NCBI RefSeq assembly: GCF_003265705.1
Contig: NW_020313157.1
Span: forward strand, 1,952,773 to 2,016,772
Direction: 5' to 3'
Source of the DNA: Callorhinus ursinus
Taxonomy: Eukaryota; Chordata; Mammalia; Carnivora; Otariidae
Length of the DNA stretch: 64,000 bases
Within the stretch, counting starts at the first letter, position 1. Every line of letters starts with the position of its first letter. The notes under the pieces are model-generated. The model was given only the letters and a program-made list of their open reading frames with translations. It was not told the DNA's origin and made no database searches. The translations under genes and the position numbers were made by a program. This document shows positions 1 to 10,319 of this stretch, piece by piece.

Positions 1-1650
1 GCACATGGAGCATGTGTGGTTGTGTTTATAATCTCCTCGGTGTTAAGTGGTACCACTTCAACTGTCTTGAGCCGACGGGAAAGAACAGAAGTGATCTTAA
101 CACTCCAAGCTGAAGGTCAAGGCAAAGGTCAAAAAATGTCCTTTTGGAAGACAGAGTGGTAGATGAGAAGGGATCCCACATGGTAAACAGTAGTCCAGGC
201 ACATCTAATTCAAAAGAACCCATACTCCAGCAGTCAGTACTCGATGCACTTTATCAGAAGTGATTTAGTTTCAGCCAAGGACCATCATCCATCACATTAA
301 ATTAATGTTGCTAATTTGGATGTTATTGGTTTTATAGGTTTGTATTTAGTTCATAAATTTGTTTTAGCTTTACATCTGCTTAAGAGCAATAAGCATAAGG
401 CATTTATAAGGAGTTTTATGTGTGTACTGCTTAAATAATATTAGGTTTAACATTAATATAATTTAAGGCAAGTGAGGAAAGAGGACAGTCCTTCATCTAT
501 TTCTGATCCAGTTTGTTTCTCACCCTTTTAATGAGTTCACAGAAAGTCCGACATATTGGAGATGCCAGGCACTACCTCCCCAAACACACCTCTTAGAGAA
601 TTCACCCTATCCAACCCCTGGTAGAGGTAGAACCATCATTCACAGCTAACTGGACCAGGATTGGAAAAGTTTTCAAATTCGGACCAGATTCTCTCCTCTG
701 GAATTTTGCAATCAATATACTGAGAGATTGAGCCAATAAGCTATTGGAAACCAAGGTAAAAGATCCTGCAGACTCAGAGCATAAGCCACCATTTGAGAGA
801 AGCCATCAGGGCTGCATACAGATGGAAGAGTGAGCAGAGGGAGCCAGTCTATAGTGAGAGGAAAGTGAATGGCTGGGCAGAGAGAAGCAGGGATGGCAGT
901 CCAAGCATCCCAAGAAGGGGTCTGAGGCTGGCTGTGTAATCCTGCTGATTTCCCAGATCCCAGCTTCAGGCCCAGGAAACCCTCTGTGAGATGCACCTAT
1001 CTCCTGCCAACTTCCCTTTGACTTGAGCTAGCCTGAGGAGGTCTCTGTCCCTGATGAACAAAGTGTACTTTCCATGGCCTTCCACTTGTTTCGCGTATCT
1101 TCACATCCATTTCATCATTTTCATGCCTTGGTATACACCAATCTTCCCAGGAGATTATTGAGGACAAGAGCCAGAAAGGAGGAAGAGAGGAATCAGGACT
1201 TACCCAGTGCTTACTAAGAAATGAGAGAAGAAAATTACCGTCCTGAGTGCGCCGTTCGTATACATGATCATATATAACTGTTACTCTGAAACATGGCCAT
1301 TATTCTACTTATTAAACAGTCCAAGAACCAGGACTCAGAGAGGTCAGGTAACTTATCCAAGGCCAACAGGGGAGGAATGAAGACAGGAAGTGATGGGGGC
1401 AAGAAGCAGTAGGAGACAGGAAGAGAAGACTGGAAATGATGGAAGATATGTTGATCTGATTTCACCCCAGCTTATTCATTTCCCATCAAGTTTAATTTCT
1501 TCCAGTGGAGAGGCATTTCTGTACTGGAACTAGATGCAAAACTCAGACTGCCACCCATATGCTCAATCAGGCATCTTTGCTGACCATCCTCAGACGAGTG
1601 GGAATACACACTCACCTAGCACCAGCTACCTTGGGAAAGAGTTGTCAGGG
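1..1650. other. Mostly unassigned non-coding sequence
   Basis: I recognise no gene and no confident repeat here, apart from a possible antisense MIR core near 1310-1375 (GACTCAGAGAGGTCAGG, then a TAACTTATCCAAGG-like stretch). The short open frames lack any family signature. The block from about 300 to 480 is AT-rich. Confidence 0.4.
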
Positions 1651-1654
1651 AGAC

Positions 1655-1845
1655 AATGTGGTAGTTGAGATCCTGGGCTCAAATCCTCGCTCTGTCACTC
1701 ACGGTCTCAGCAACACTACCTCGGGCCTCAGTTTCTTCATGTACAAATTGAAATAACAACACCTCTTTGGGTTGTACTGAGGATTAAGTGAGACAATGCA
1801 TGCAAAAGCATGCAGCACTGTGCCTGAGAAGCCATTTAAGGAGCG
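1655..1845 (+). mobile_element. MIR SINE, sense orientation
   Basis: The order of landmarks matches MIR: a TCCTGGGCTCAAATCCT-like segment, GCCTCAGTTTCTTCAT, a GAGGATTAAGTGAGA-like segment, and a CACTGTGCCTG-like end. MIR is an ancient tRNA-derived SINE mobilised by L2 and shared by all mammals. The copy is diverged and inactive. Confidence 0.75.
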
Positions 1846-2509
1846 ACAGGGTTGAGTGACTGACATCTCAGAAGGCTAAACGGCTGGTGCTTTTCATGAA
1901 CCAGCAAGTCTCTCTTCTTCACAGAACTTCTCTATGGCAGAACTTGCCACATTTCCCCCAACTATTGAATATTGATTTTTACCATGAATAACCTTAGATG
2001 AACGTCATTTATAGCAGCAAGTGCTTCAAACTGACCCGAACTGATCAGGCACAGGGATTTTCTGTTAGGCAGAAATTAAGGAAATACATCTTCCTCTATC
2101 TCAATTAAAACAGCCTCCATTTTGCCAAGGTAAGAGCTGTTGATCTGATTTTCATGAACAAGTAGATCGATAAGATAGAAGGCCCCTGAGAGGGTATTAC
2201 ACCTCTCCCACATACTTCGTAGAGGCTGGATTCCTTCCCCAGACTTGATCCTGCCGTCCACAGCTGACACGGAAGCTCTGCACTGGCTGCCAAGGCCCCT
2301 CAAGGGCCAACAGCTGCAGAGAACAGTGTCCACGTGGAGCTGACAGGAGACAGAACTAAGTTGTCCCTTCTTTATCACCATTGTTATCATCATTGTCATT
2401 ACCGTGTGAGCTCCCCACGGGCAGAGATTTGGGTCTGTTTTGTCCCCTGATGTCTCCCCAGCACCTAAAACAGTTTTTGGCTGTGGTAAGCTCATGGCAT
2501 TAATGGCCC

Positions 2510-3005
2510 CAGTTCTTCGCTCCTCCCTGTCTCCACACCATGCCCTTTGCCACATGACCTGTGTGCTTCTCACTGAGGAGTTGGATCTTACTGCCCCTTT
2601 CCCTTGAATCTGAGCTAGCCTTGTGACTTGCTTTGCCCAGCAAAAGGGAGCAGAAAAGATGATGCACCATTCTGAGTCTGAACCTCAAAAGGCTTTGCAC
2701 ATTTCCACGTACTCTCTTACTCTCTGCAGTCACCATGACAAGGACATACCCAGATACGGGCCTGCTTGTCCCAGAATAAGGATGAGAGACATGGGGGCAA
2801 AGGCAAGCTGCCCTGGCCATTCCAGCTGAGGCCATGCAAGATCAGCCAGACAGACAGACAAATGACCCCCAGACACACAAGTGAACATAGGCAAGCCAGC
2901 AGGAACCCCAGCTGACCTACAGTTTTGTGAGCTTAACTAATGCCTGTTGTTTGACGTGACACACCAAGTTTTTGGGTAGTTTGTTACCCAATATTATTGA
3001 GAAAG
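2510..3005 (+). mobile_element. Ancient MaLR-type LTR (MLT1-like)
   Basis: The segment reads like one of the older MLT1 LTR subfamilies: CTTGTGACTTGCTTTGCCCAG near 2620, AAGGATGAGAGACATGGGGG near 2778, and a terminal TTTGGGTAGTTTGTTACCCA near 2970. No internal retroviral sequence is visible beside it, so it is probably a solo LTR. Open frames across it on both strands are chance products. The subfamily is uncertain. Confidence 0.55.
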
Positions 3006-3326
3006 GAATCACTGATCTACTGGCACAGCCATATGAATTGATAGATTTATTAAATGCTATTAAATATGTACTAAATGCTAGGTACCTGGTAAAACAATTT
3101 ACATACATTATGGGTCCTGTCTTGATTTAAAATGTTGATATTTTGTTCATCACGAAATTTGTTTCATTCATTTTGATTCATTTCAAATATTGCACTAATA
3201 TATTAATTACGGAGCTTTTTGGCACTCCCTTAAATTTCACACCACTACTCACCTCACTGTATTCTCATCCCTGATTACCCCATTTATTCCCTAGGAAAAT
3301 AAATCTATCAAAAAAAGTAAGGCCCA

Positions 3327-3531
3327 TGGGCACCTGGGTGGCTCAGTTGGTTAAGCGACTGCCTTCGGCTCAGGTCATGATCCTGGAGTCCCGGGATCGA
3401 GTCCCGCATCGGGCTCCCTGCTCGGCGGGGAGTCTGCTTCTCCCTCTGACCCTCCCCCCTCTCATGAGCTCTCTCTCTCTCTATCTCATTCTCTCTCTCA
3501 AATAAATAAATAAAATCTTTAAAAAAAAAAA
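3327..3531 (+). mobile_element. CAN-SINE, young, with intact Pol III boxes
   Basis: This is a near-complete tRNA-derived carnivoran SINE. It begins GGGCACCTGGGTGGCTCAG, carries a TGGCTCAGTTGG A box (3339-3350) and a GGATCGAGTCC B box (3394-3404), then a CT-rich tract, AATAAA repeats and a pure A tail. It is flanked by a matching direct repeat, A-run plus GTAAGGCCCA, at about 3311-3326 and 3532-3547. The intact duplication suggests a recent insertion. It sits in or at the edge of an L1 3' region. It has no coding capacity. Confidence 0.95.
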
Positions 3532-3547
3532 AAAAAAGTAAGGCCCA

Positions 3548-4345
3548 AATGAAGCTGGAACTATTTGAGCAACAAAACAAATAATGCACTACTGGATTAT
3601 AACTCAAAGTCTAAAATAAATATCCATGAGTCCATATTGGTATAAATGTATAATTGAATAAATAAATGTGGGAGAATGGAAAAATATTCCATAAAGAATT
3701 CCAAGTAATTTATGTAGAGGCTCCCCCATCAATGAAGGGGATCCTCAGTGCTCTCCCCAAGACTACATACAGTAGGGGAAGGGCAGAAAGGAGTAACCAA
3801 CAAAAGCACCTCATCCTGGTAACCAGGGTCGCCATCAGCAGTTATAGTTCATATTGATGCCTTGTACCCTTGAGAGGACATAATGCACACAGCACTTTAC
3901 CTCTGTGGTCTTCCTCCCCCAAACCCGTAACCTCAGCCTAATCATAAGAAACTCATCAAACAGATCTTAGTTGACATTCTATTAAGATACCCGAACAGTC
4001 CTCCTCAAAATCATCAAGATCATTAAAAACAAGGAAAGCCTGAGAAATTGTCACAGTTTAGAGGAGCCTAAGACAACATGACAACTAAATGTAACCTGAG
4101 GTCCTGGATGGGGTCCTAGAACAGAAAATGGGCATGGCAAAACCATGGCAATCTTAAAGTGTGGACTTTATTAATAACAATGCATCAATATCATCAATAT
4201 TGGTACAGTAACTAACAAATATGCCACAGTAATGAAAGATATTAACAACAAGGAAGCTGGGTCCAGAGTATATGGGAACTTGTTGTTGCAACTTTTCTAT
4301 TAATCTAAAGCTATTCTAAAGCAAATGATTTAAAAAAATAAACAA
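3548..4345 (+). mobile_element. L1 3' untranslated region
   Basis: The stretch resembles the 3' UTR of an old mammalian L1. Landmarks are AAATAAATATCCATGAGTCC near 3615, CTCTGTGGTCTTCCTCCCCC near 3901, AAAACAAGGAAAGCCTGAGA near 4025 and CCTGGATGGGGTCCTAGAA near 4103. It ends in an A-rich tract near 4330. ORF2 is absent, so the copy is 5'-truncated and dead. The family assignment is from memory of L1M-type 3' ends. Confidence 0.75.
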
Positions 4346-4450
4346 GTAAACCAAGGCCTATGAAGATTAAGTACATTGCCCAAAGTCACAGAGATAATAA
4401 ATGACAAAGCTGGGATTCTAATCCAGGGTTGTGTTTAAACCAACACCCTA
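4345..4450 (-). mobile_element. MIR SINE fragment, antisense
   Basis: ATTAAGTACATTGCCCAAAG followed by a GTCACAGAG-like segment and GCTGGGATTCTAATCCAGG is the reverse-complement MIR core. It directly follows the L1 tail. Confidence 0.65.
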
Positions 4451-5060
4451 TAGCTCAGCTGCTCACAAGGAGGGAGGGAGGGAGACATACAAGAAAAGGG
4501 AGAACGAGGGAGATTGATTGCCATATATTTGCCAGCTTTTCTCTATTTGATGAAATTGGCCACCCGAAATGCATTTTGCCTCCTCTCCTCCCAAATGCAT
4601 ATTCAGCAGTGTTCAGCTGCACCATGGGCTTCTCATCCAGCTGTGCTCACCCTCATGCAAACTCCCATGAAATCAATAGCACACATCGATCATTTTATCT
4701 CTACCACTTAGCGGAAGCAAAAACCTCTTTACCAAAAGACCTTCCACCGGACAAGACATATCACCCCATCGCTGCCGTATACATCCATCTTGCATACAAT
4801 TGTTTAAGTGGTTTGGGGTCCTTTGAAATCAGATTTATTCCCGCTTCCCTTACATTTTATTGGGGAAGGTTTATCATCAATATGAAACTTTAATTCCTCC
4901 AAAGCTGTGGATTAATAGACTCATAAACTTTAATACCTGGTGCTTTATACACTTCGTTCAGGATCTACTCCACACAGTTGGGGGAGTGACAACTCAGTTC
5001 AATTTTTGGTCTCTCCTATCCTGCAATTCTGAGACCTTTGGGGATATAATCAGATTTACC
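4450..5060. other. Unassigned sequence with short GGGA repeat
   Basis: There is a small GGGA-type run near 4470-4486. The rest carries no recognised gene. The 154-codon open frame here shows no domain and is probably chance. Confidence 0.4.
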
Positions 5061-5065
5061 TTGAT

Positions 5066-5133
5066 AAAGCACTGCATTGTGCTTAGGGGGTTCAACACCA
5101 CAATCAGACCAACAGGTTTAAATCCTGACTGCA
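5066..5133 (+). mobile_element. MIR SINE, left half
   Basis: AAAGCACTGCATTGTGCTTA through GGTTTAAATCCTGACTGCA matches the start of a sense MIR. The element resumes at about 5545 after two SINE insertions. The last 15 bases (5119-5133) are repeated at 5530-5544 with one mismatch, which marks the insertion site. Confidence 0.7.
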
Positions 5134-5310
5134 GGTACACCTGGGTGACTCAGTCAGTTAAGCATCTGCCTTTAGCTCAGGCCCTGATCCCAGGTCCTGG
5201 AATTGAGCTCCACATCAGGCTCCCTGCTCAGCCAGGAGTTTGCTTCTCCCTCTGCCTCTCTGCCTGTTTGTGCTCTCTCTCACACTTTCACTTTCTCTCA
5301 AATAAATCTT
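5134..5310 (+). mobile_element. CAN-SINE, inserted in a MIR
   Basis: The head is TACACCTGGGTGACTCAGTC and the body is GGCTCCCTGCTCAGCCAGGA. It has a CT-rich tract and an AAATAAATC tail that is itself interrupted by a second, inverted SINE. The tail continues at about 5500-5529. The flanking duplication is TAAAT(C/A)CTGACTGCA at 5119-5133 and 5530-5544. Confidence 0.9.
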
Positions 5311-5499
5311 TTTTTTTTTTAAGATTTATTTGAGAGAGAGAGAATGAGACACAGAGAGCATGAGAGGGAGGAGGGTCAGAGGGAGAAGCAGACTCCCTGC
5401 TGAGCAGGAAGCCCCAATGTGGGACTCGATCCCAGGACTCCAGGATCATGACCTGAGCCGAAGGCAGTCGCTTAACCAACTGAGCCACCGAAGCGCCCC
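5311..5499 (-). mobile_element. CAN-SINE, inverted, inside the tail of another
   Basis: It starts with a T run and AAGATTTATTTGAGAGAGAG and ends CTGAGCCACCGAAGCGCCCC, a complete minus-strand copy. The tail motif CTCAAATAAATC(TT) appears on both sides, which fits duplication of the target inside the older SINE's tail. The two copies together form a large imperfect inverted repeat. Confidence 0.92.
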
Positions 5500-5544
5500 T
5501 CAAATAAATAAATCTTTAAAAAATAATAATAAATACTGACTGCA

Positions 5545-5645
5545 TCCTTACTAGCTATGCAACTCTAGGCTAGTTACTTTACCTCTCTGAGCCTCAGGTT
5601 CTTCATCTATGAAATGGGAATAAAACTAGGATCTCACAAGATTAT
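5545..5645 (+). mobile_element. MIR SINE, right half
   Basis: TACTAGCTATGCAACTCTAG, a TTACTTTACCTCTCTGAGCC stretch and TTCATCTATGAAATGGGAAT continue the sense MIR that was cut at 5133. Confidence 0.8.
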
Positions 5646-5655
5646 TAACTGTTCA

Positions 5656-5662
5656 TGGTGTA

Positions 5663-5693
<31 letters not shown>

Positions 5694-5695
5694 AC
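5656..5695. repeat. GT/GA microsatellite
   Basis: An alternating purine-pyrimidine GT run passes into a short GAGA run. It is probably polymorphic but interrupted. Confidence 0.8.
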
Positions 5696-5699
5696 AAAA

Positions 5700-6160
5700 T
5701 GAAAATGAAAACCTTTTTATATGGCAAACAAAATAAAAGAACCCACTTAAGATCTCAGCAGAAAACAGAGTGAAGAGAACAGAAGCTTCACGCTTCACTT
5801 TGCACACATCCTCAGACCAGAGCTCCAAAGCCAAGATGGTACATTTTTGTTCAGCCCATGCCACTGTGTAAAATGCAGCCACTGCTGCTTTTGGTGACAA
5901 GAATTGCCTGTCTGGTTTTCCAAAGAAGTCTTCAGGGGCCAGGGCTTAGGCTGAGCTCTTTGTAACTTTCTCATTCCTTTGAAGTCAATTTGCAAAAACA
6001 AACTGCACTGTTTTTTTTCATAGCTGACTGTGTCATGCTGTGGCTCACTTTCCTTCCAAAAGCCTTTCATAGCAATGACTTAAGTAAAACAGCAGAAGAA
6101 AAATAATAGTTAAAGGGACCATACAACATACAGTGACTCACATAAATAACGATAACTAAC
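5700..6160. other. Unassigned sequence
   Basis: I see no recognised repeat or gene. The overlapping short minus-strand open frames have no domain signature. Confidence 0.35.
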
Positions 6161-6164
6161 ATTT

Positions 6165-6360
6165 ATACTAGTGGTTCTTGGTCAGGGGACATTTGGCAAT
6201 GTCTGGAGACATTTTTGTTTGTCATGACTGGGGTGGGGGGGTGCTACTGGCATTTAGTAGGTGAGACCAGGGATGCTGCTAAACATCCTACAATGCACAG
6301 GATGGCCCCCTCACAATAAAGGATTATTTGGCCCAAGGTGACAACAGTGCTGAGGCAGAG
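6165..6360 (+). mobile_element. MER20-like hAT DNA transposon
   Basis: The order CAGGGGACATTTGGCAATGT, CTGGAGACATTTTTGTTTGT, GGTGCTACTGGCATTTAGTA, GATGCTGCTAAACATCCTAC and AATGCACAGGATGGCCCCCT is that of the MER20 non-autonomous hAT-Charlie element, nearly full length. It encodes nothing. MER20 copies are known in placental mammals as a source of regulatory sites active in the uterus. Whether this copy has any such role is unknown. Confidence 0.75.
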
Positions 6361-6440
6361 ACACACTTGTTTATATGGGTCATTTATTAAGTGCCCAGGC
6401 AGGGTTTTAAGAGCTTTGTATGTTGTAGTTCTTTGCTCAC

Positions 6441-6900
6441 AGTATTAGTCAGGGTTCTCCAGAGAAAACGAACCAATGAGAGAAGTACATGTACACCTAC
6501 ATCAAGGCAGATTTGTTATAAGGAATTAGCTCATGCAGTTATGGAGGCTGGTAGGTCCGAAATCTGCAGGGTGGGCCAGTGGTGCAAGAGGCCAGGGAGA
6601 AGTGATTTGAAGGCCGTCAGGCAGAAAAAAAACCAATGTGGCGGATGAAATCTGAAGGCTGTCAGATGACAAATTCCTTCTCACTCAGGGGAGGCTGGTC
6701 TTTTGTTCCATTCATGTCTTCAGCTGGTTGGATGAGGCCCACCCACTATGGAGGGCAATCTGTTTTCCTCAAGTCCACTAATTTAAACGTCAATCTCATC
6801 CAGAAATACCCTCACAGAAACTCCTTGAATAAAGTTTGCCCAATTATATGGGCACCCCATGGTCCAGCCAAGGTGACAGATAAATTCAACCATCCCCCAC
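6441..6900 (-). mobile_element. ERVL LTR (MLT2-like), antisense
   Basis: It begins with TATTAGTCAGGGTTCTCCAG, includes GGAATTAGCTCATGCAGTTA and TGGAGGGCAATCTGTTTTCC, and ends near AAGGTGACAGATAAATTCAA. This is the reverse complement of an ERVL-type (MLT2) LTR. No viral genes flank it, so it is a solo LTR. The 130-codon open frame inside is chance. Confidence 0.75.
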
Positions 6901-6934
6901 ACTATGAGGAGGCCACTACTAAGAGAGACCTGGA

Positions 6935-7355
6935 TAGATTCAATTGCCAGTCCCAATTCTTCACCTTCCCCTACATCCTCACCCTTGCCCTGGATTCACT
7001 CTGGGCAGTGTTCTTCCCTATCCTGTGAGTCTGGGCTTAAAAGTGTCATTTGCTTTGGCCAGTGCTATCCAGTCGGGAGTGACCATGTGCTGGTTCCAAG
7101 GCTCAGCCTTGAGAGACTCCACATGGTTTCACTTGCCTCTTGTACCCCTGCCACTGATCCCAGAAGGATGAGGGACATGAGAAGCAGGGCCACCCTGGCT
7201 GACTCACAGACCTACAGTAGGAAGCCAAGTAGCCTCAGCCAAGATTAGTCAAGCCTCTAGGTAATCCACAGCTGCACGAGCAATAGTAAGTGATTGTCAT
7301 TCCAAGCTACCGAGTTCTGGGTTGGTCTATTCTGCTGTAATAGCAGAATGACAGA
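6935..7355 (+). mobile_element. Ancient MaLR-type LTR (MLT1-like)
   Basis: TGTCATTTGCTTTGGCCAGT, CCAGAAGGATGAGGGACATG and a terminal GGGTTGGTCTATTCTGCTGT resemble the same older MLT1 subfamily as at 2.5-3.0 kb. It is diverged and the boundaries are uncertain. Confidence 0.5.
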
Positions 7356-7570
7356 CCCCATTTTAGCAATGAGGAAACCGAGGCGTGGAGAGGTTCAATA
7401 AGCTGCCCAGGTCACACTGCTAGTAGGTTCACCCTCCATCCATTCTGTGCCAGGCCATGTGCCAGCTGCTATCATTCCTTTGACTGTCACAGATCTTTCC
7501 AGCAGTGCCAACAAGTAGGTATTTTAGGCCCATTCTACAAGGAAGGCAATGGAACATCTGAAGTTTTAGC
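7345..7570 (-). mobile_element. Two adjoining antisense MIR fragments
   Basis: CCCATTTTAGCAATGAGGAA followed by AGGTCACACTGCTAGTAGG is one antisense MIR core. From about 7445, GTGCCAGGCCATGTGCCAGC and TAGGTATTTTAGGCCCATTC start a second core in the same orientation. They may be two insertions or a local duplication. Confidence 0.6.
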
Positions 7571-7879
7571 AGCATACCCTGGGAAGGGTGGAGCTGATTG
7601 AACATCAGCATACTTTTGTCCTGACATATGTGGCCACCCATTAACAGCAAAGGAATTAAATGACAACCTTCTGCTTCCAGGGACATCACTAGACTATGAC
7701 ACAGGCTACTATACGCCATCTGGTTACTTCTCATCCCCTCACTTATATATCTGCTCATGATCCCTCTTCATTTTACTTCCCAAAATCAACTTTTGGACCC
7801 ATTTGCTCCTCTCTGTTTATTTATCAATGGGCCCTGAACTTCCACCAGCCTCCTCTTGACTACCTGACCTCTTGGCATC

Positions 7880-8095
7880 CCTTCTCACCTTCCAACCCCT
7901 GTTCACACAACAGCCACAGTGATTACTAGAAATGCATTCCAATGATACCTCTCTTCTAGAGAGTGGACAGAACATCTGAGGGCCCCCCCCCACTGTTCTT
8001 TGATTAAAGGACAAAGTTTAACTAGGTCTGCGCCATCTGGGCCATAGCTACTGCCTCTCATTCTACTCTCCCTCTTCACCCTCTGTCTCACTTAA
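7880..8095 (+). mobile_element. L2 LINE fragment, sense
   Basis: CACACAACAGCCACAGTGAT, a TTAAAGGACAAAGTTT-like segment and CTCTCATTCTACTCTCCCTC resemble the part of L2 upstream of its 3' end. The copy is ancient and non-functional. Confidence 0.5.
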
Positions 8096-8097
8096 TC

Positions 8098-8215
8098 AGC
8101 AGATATCCTTGAGTAGCAACCATGCCAGACATATTGCTTGGCACTCGAGACAATAATCATGAACAAAAAACAGCCAAGCCTTTTCCCCTAAAACCTACAA
8201 TCTACGGGAGATATA
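8098..8215 (-). mobile_element. L2 LINE 3' end, antisense
   Basis: GAGTAGCAACCATGCCAGAC, CTTGGCACTCGAGACAATAA and a CATGAACAAAAAACAGCC-like segment are the reverse complement of the L2 3' terminus. Confidence 0.6.
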
Positions 8216-8229
8216 ATAGAGAGGGCCCT

Positions 8230-8560
8230 GCTAGCCTTCTCCTTGCTCCCAGAAAGTATCATGTTCTGTCCAGAACATGTGGGACCTCTGCACCTGTCAT
8301 TTTACTGCTTGGGAACTCTCCTCATGACCCAGGACCAAGCTGGATCCCAAGGCTTCATGCTTTCACATTACCTTGCAGCTGGACATCAAAGCACAAATCC
8401 CACTGCGTGGGATGCATCCACTAGGATGCATTCAGTTATTTCATGTCTAAATCTCACACTGAACTCTAAAACCTTGAGGGTGGAAATTCAGCCTATTTCT
8501 GCTTTATGCCATATTCCCAGTGTCCTAGGTATAGCTGTATTCAATTCAAACTGAGTAAAG
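8230..8560 (+). mobile_element. L2 LINE fragment, sense
   Basis: The stretch around TTACTGCTTGGGAACTCTCC, then AACTCTAAAACCTTGAGGGT and a CCATATTCCCAGTGTCCTAG-like end, follows the L2 3' region. Confidence 0.5.
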
Positions 8561-8814
8561 GTATAACTGAGAGAAAAGGAAGCCCAATTAACAAAAAGAC
8601 CCTCAAGTTTAAAGGCACTTGTGGCTTGAGAGGAATGTGCAAAGATGCACAGTTCCCATGGCCTGAGAGACATGGAAGAATCCCCAGGCTACCAGTTGCC
8701 ATAGAACTGCCTCCAGGTCCCCTTGACCGTGAGGAACAGAATCCCACCAGATGCCAGTGGTATGGCCAGCTCTCACCTTGCCATCCTGACTGTGTGGGAC
8801 ACACTCTGATCCTC

Positions 8815-9275
8815 AGCTCCTGAGGCTCACGCTCTATGTAATCCCCTCCTTTAAGTGTGGGCAGACCCTGTGACCTCCTCTTAATGAATAGAAGATGGCA
8901 ATGGTCATTATGCCACATAAAGATCACAATGTCCACCTTGCTGGAGACTCTCTCACCCTCACTGGCTTTGATGAAGCAAGGAACCATGTTGGTTTGGAAG
9001 AAACAGAGGGGGGCCTCTGACCAACACCAGTCCAGAACTGAGGCTTCCAGTCTTAGAGACACAGGGGATGGAACTCTGCCCAGTCGAGACTCAGATGAGA
9101 CCTCAGCCCTAGCTGACACCCTGATTGCAGCCTGGGAGATTTGAAAGCAGAGAACCACCTAAGCCATGCCCAGATCCTGGCCCACAGAAACTGTGAGATA
9201 ATAAAAGTGTGTTATATTAAGCTGCTAATTTTGTATAATGTTGTTGTATAACAATAGAAAACCAGCTAACATGCT
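8815..9275 (+). mobile_element. Ancient MaLR-type LTR
   Basis: CTCTATGTAATCCCCTCCTT, ACTGGCTTTGATGAAGCAAG, a GTCGAGACTCAGATGAGACC-like middle, CCCACAGAAACTGTGAGATA and ATAAAAGTGTGTTATATTAA are typical of MLT1-class LTR 3' halves. The longest open frame of the window (205 codons, minus strand, 8541-9158) lies largely in it. It has no viral or cellular domain, so I do not call it a gene. Confidence 0.6.
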
Positions 9276-9341
9276 GAGCTGGGCTACCATTCCCACGTCT
9301 TCCCCACCCCCATAGGACACTGTGCTCATGGATGGATGCTG

Positions 9342-9797
9342 TATTAGTTTTCTAGGGCTGCCATGACAAATTGCCACAAACCAGATGGCCTAAAACAACA
9401 GAAATCCATTCTCCTTCAGTTCTGGATGACAGAAGTCTAGAAACGAGGTTATCAGCAAGGCCACATTCTCTAAGAAAGCTGTAAGAAAGAATCTTTCCTT
9501 GTCTCTTCCTATCTTCTGGTGGCTCCCAACAATCCCTTAGCTTGCAGATACATCACTCCAGTCTCTGCCTCTGTCTTCATGTGACTGTCCTGAGTGTCTT
9601 TGTCCAAATTTCCTAACAGACACCAGCCACTGGAGTAGGGTGGACCCTAACCCAATCATTAAGATGGAGTCATTAGTATGACCCCATCTTGATTACATGT
9701 GCAACGATCCTATTCCAAATAAGGTCATATGCACAGGTACGGGGGATTAGGACTTCAATATATCATTCTGGGGTACACAATTCAACCCACAACAGAT
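9342..9797 (-). mobile_element. MLT1-type LTR, antisense
   Basis: It begins GTATTAGTTTTCTAGGGCTG, continues AACAACAGAAATCCATTCTC and CCAAATAAGGTCATATGCAC, and ends TACACAATTCAACCCACAAC. That is the reverse complement of an MLT1/MaLR LTR, close to full length and apparently solo. Confidence 0.85.
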
Positions 9798-9889
9798 GCC
9801 ATCTTCATACCCCCAAACAGAGCACATGGATCTCCCTGCCAACTCCAGCCCCCTGGGATTGCCTGTTCACTATCATAACCACCAATTCC

Positions 9890-10095
9890 TGGTGCATTCA
9901 TTCACCACACATTTACTGAGTACCCACATGTGCTGCCCACCAATGGAGAAACTGGGGGGAATAGAGACAAGAAAATCCTAGCTCTCATGGAGCTTACATT
10001 CTGACAGGGAGCACAATGACAAACAGTCAATGCCTACAAAGAAAGATTATTTCTGACCACTGCAGTTGGTATGCATGATAAAGGCAGGAATAGTA
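9890..10095 (-). mobile_element. L2 LINE 3' end, antisense
   Basis: ATTCATTCACCACACATTTA, CTGAGTACCCACATGTGCTG and TCATGGAGCTTACATTCTGA are the reverse complement of the L2 3' end. Confidence 0.8.
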
Positions 10096-10109
10096 ACAAC
10101 AGTCAGGGT

Positions 10110-10318
10110 GGTAAGAGCCGCAGCATATAACATTGCTTACTCTGTGCCAGGTGTTATTCTAAACACTTAATTTGAATTTGTGCTCTTCCTCCTCACCAGA
10201 TCCCTATGAAGTAGCTACTTAGCAATACCCTTTTAAAGATGGGGAAACTGAGGCACAGAGCACTTACACATAACTAATGGCAGAGCCAGGACTTGAACCT
10301 AGGCAGCTGAGCTCCAGG
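10110..10318 (-). mobile_element. MIR SINE, antisense, near complete
   Basis: CTTACTCTGTGCCAGGTGTT, ATCCCTATGAAGTAGCTACT, GATGGGGAAACTGAGGCACA and GAGCCAGGACTTGAACCTAG follow MIR in reverse order over most of its length. Confidence 0.9.
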
Positions 10319-10319
10319 G

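Noticed and set aside
2076..2573. 165-codon minus-strand open frame
   Set aside because: No domain is visible, it runs into an LTR at one end, and nothing suggests splicing.
3327..3410. Possible tRNA gene (A and B boxes present)
   Set aside because: The boxes belong to the tRNA-derived head of a CAN-SINE. There is no cloverleaf and the CT-rich body and A tail follow.
8541..9158. Longest open frame (205 codons, minus strand)
   Set aside because: It lies mostly on an old LTR and reads as low-similarity Ser/Leu/Arg-rich sequence with no domain. A frame this long is expected by chance in 64 kb of moderate GC.
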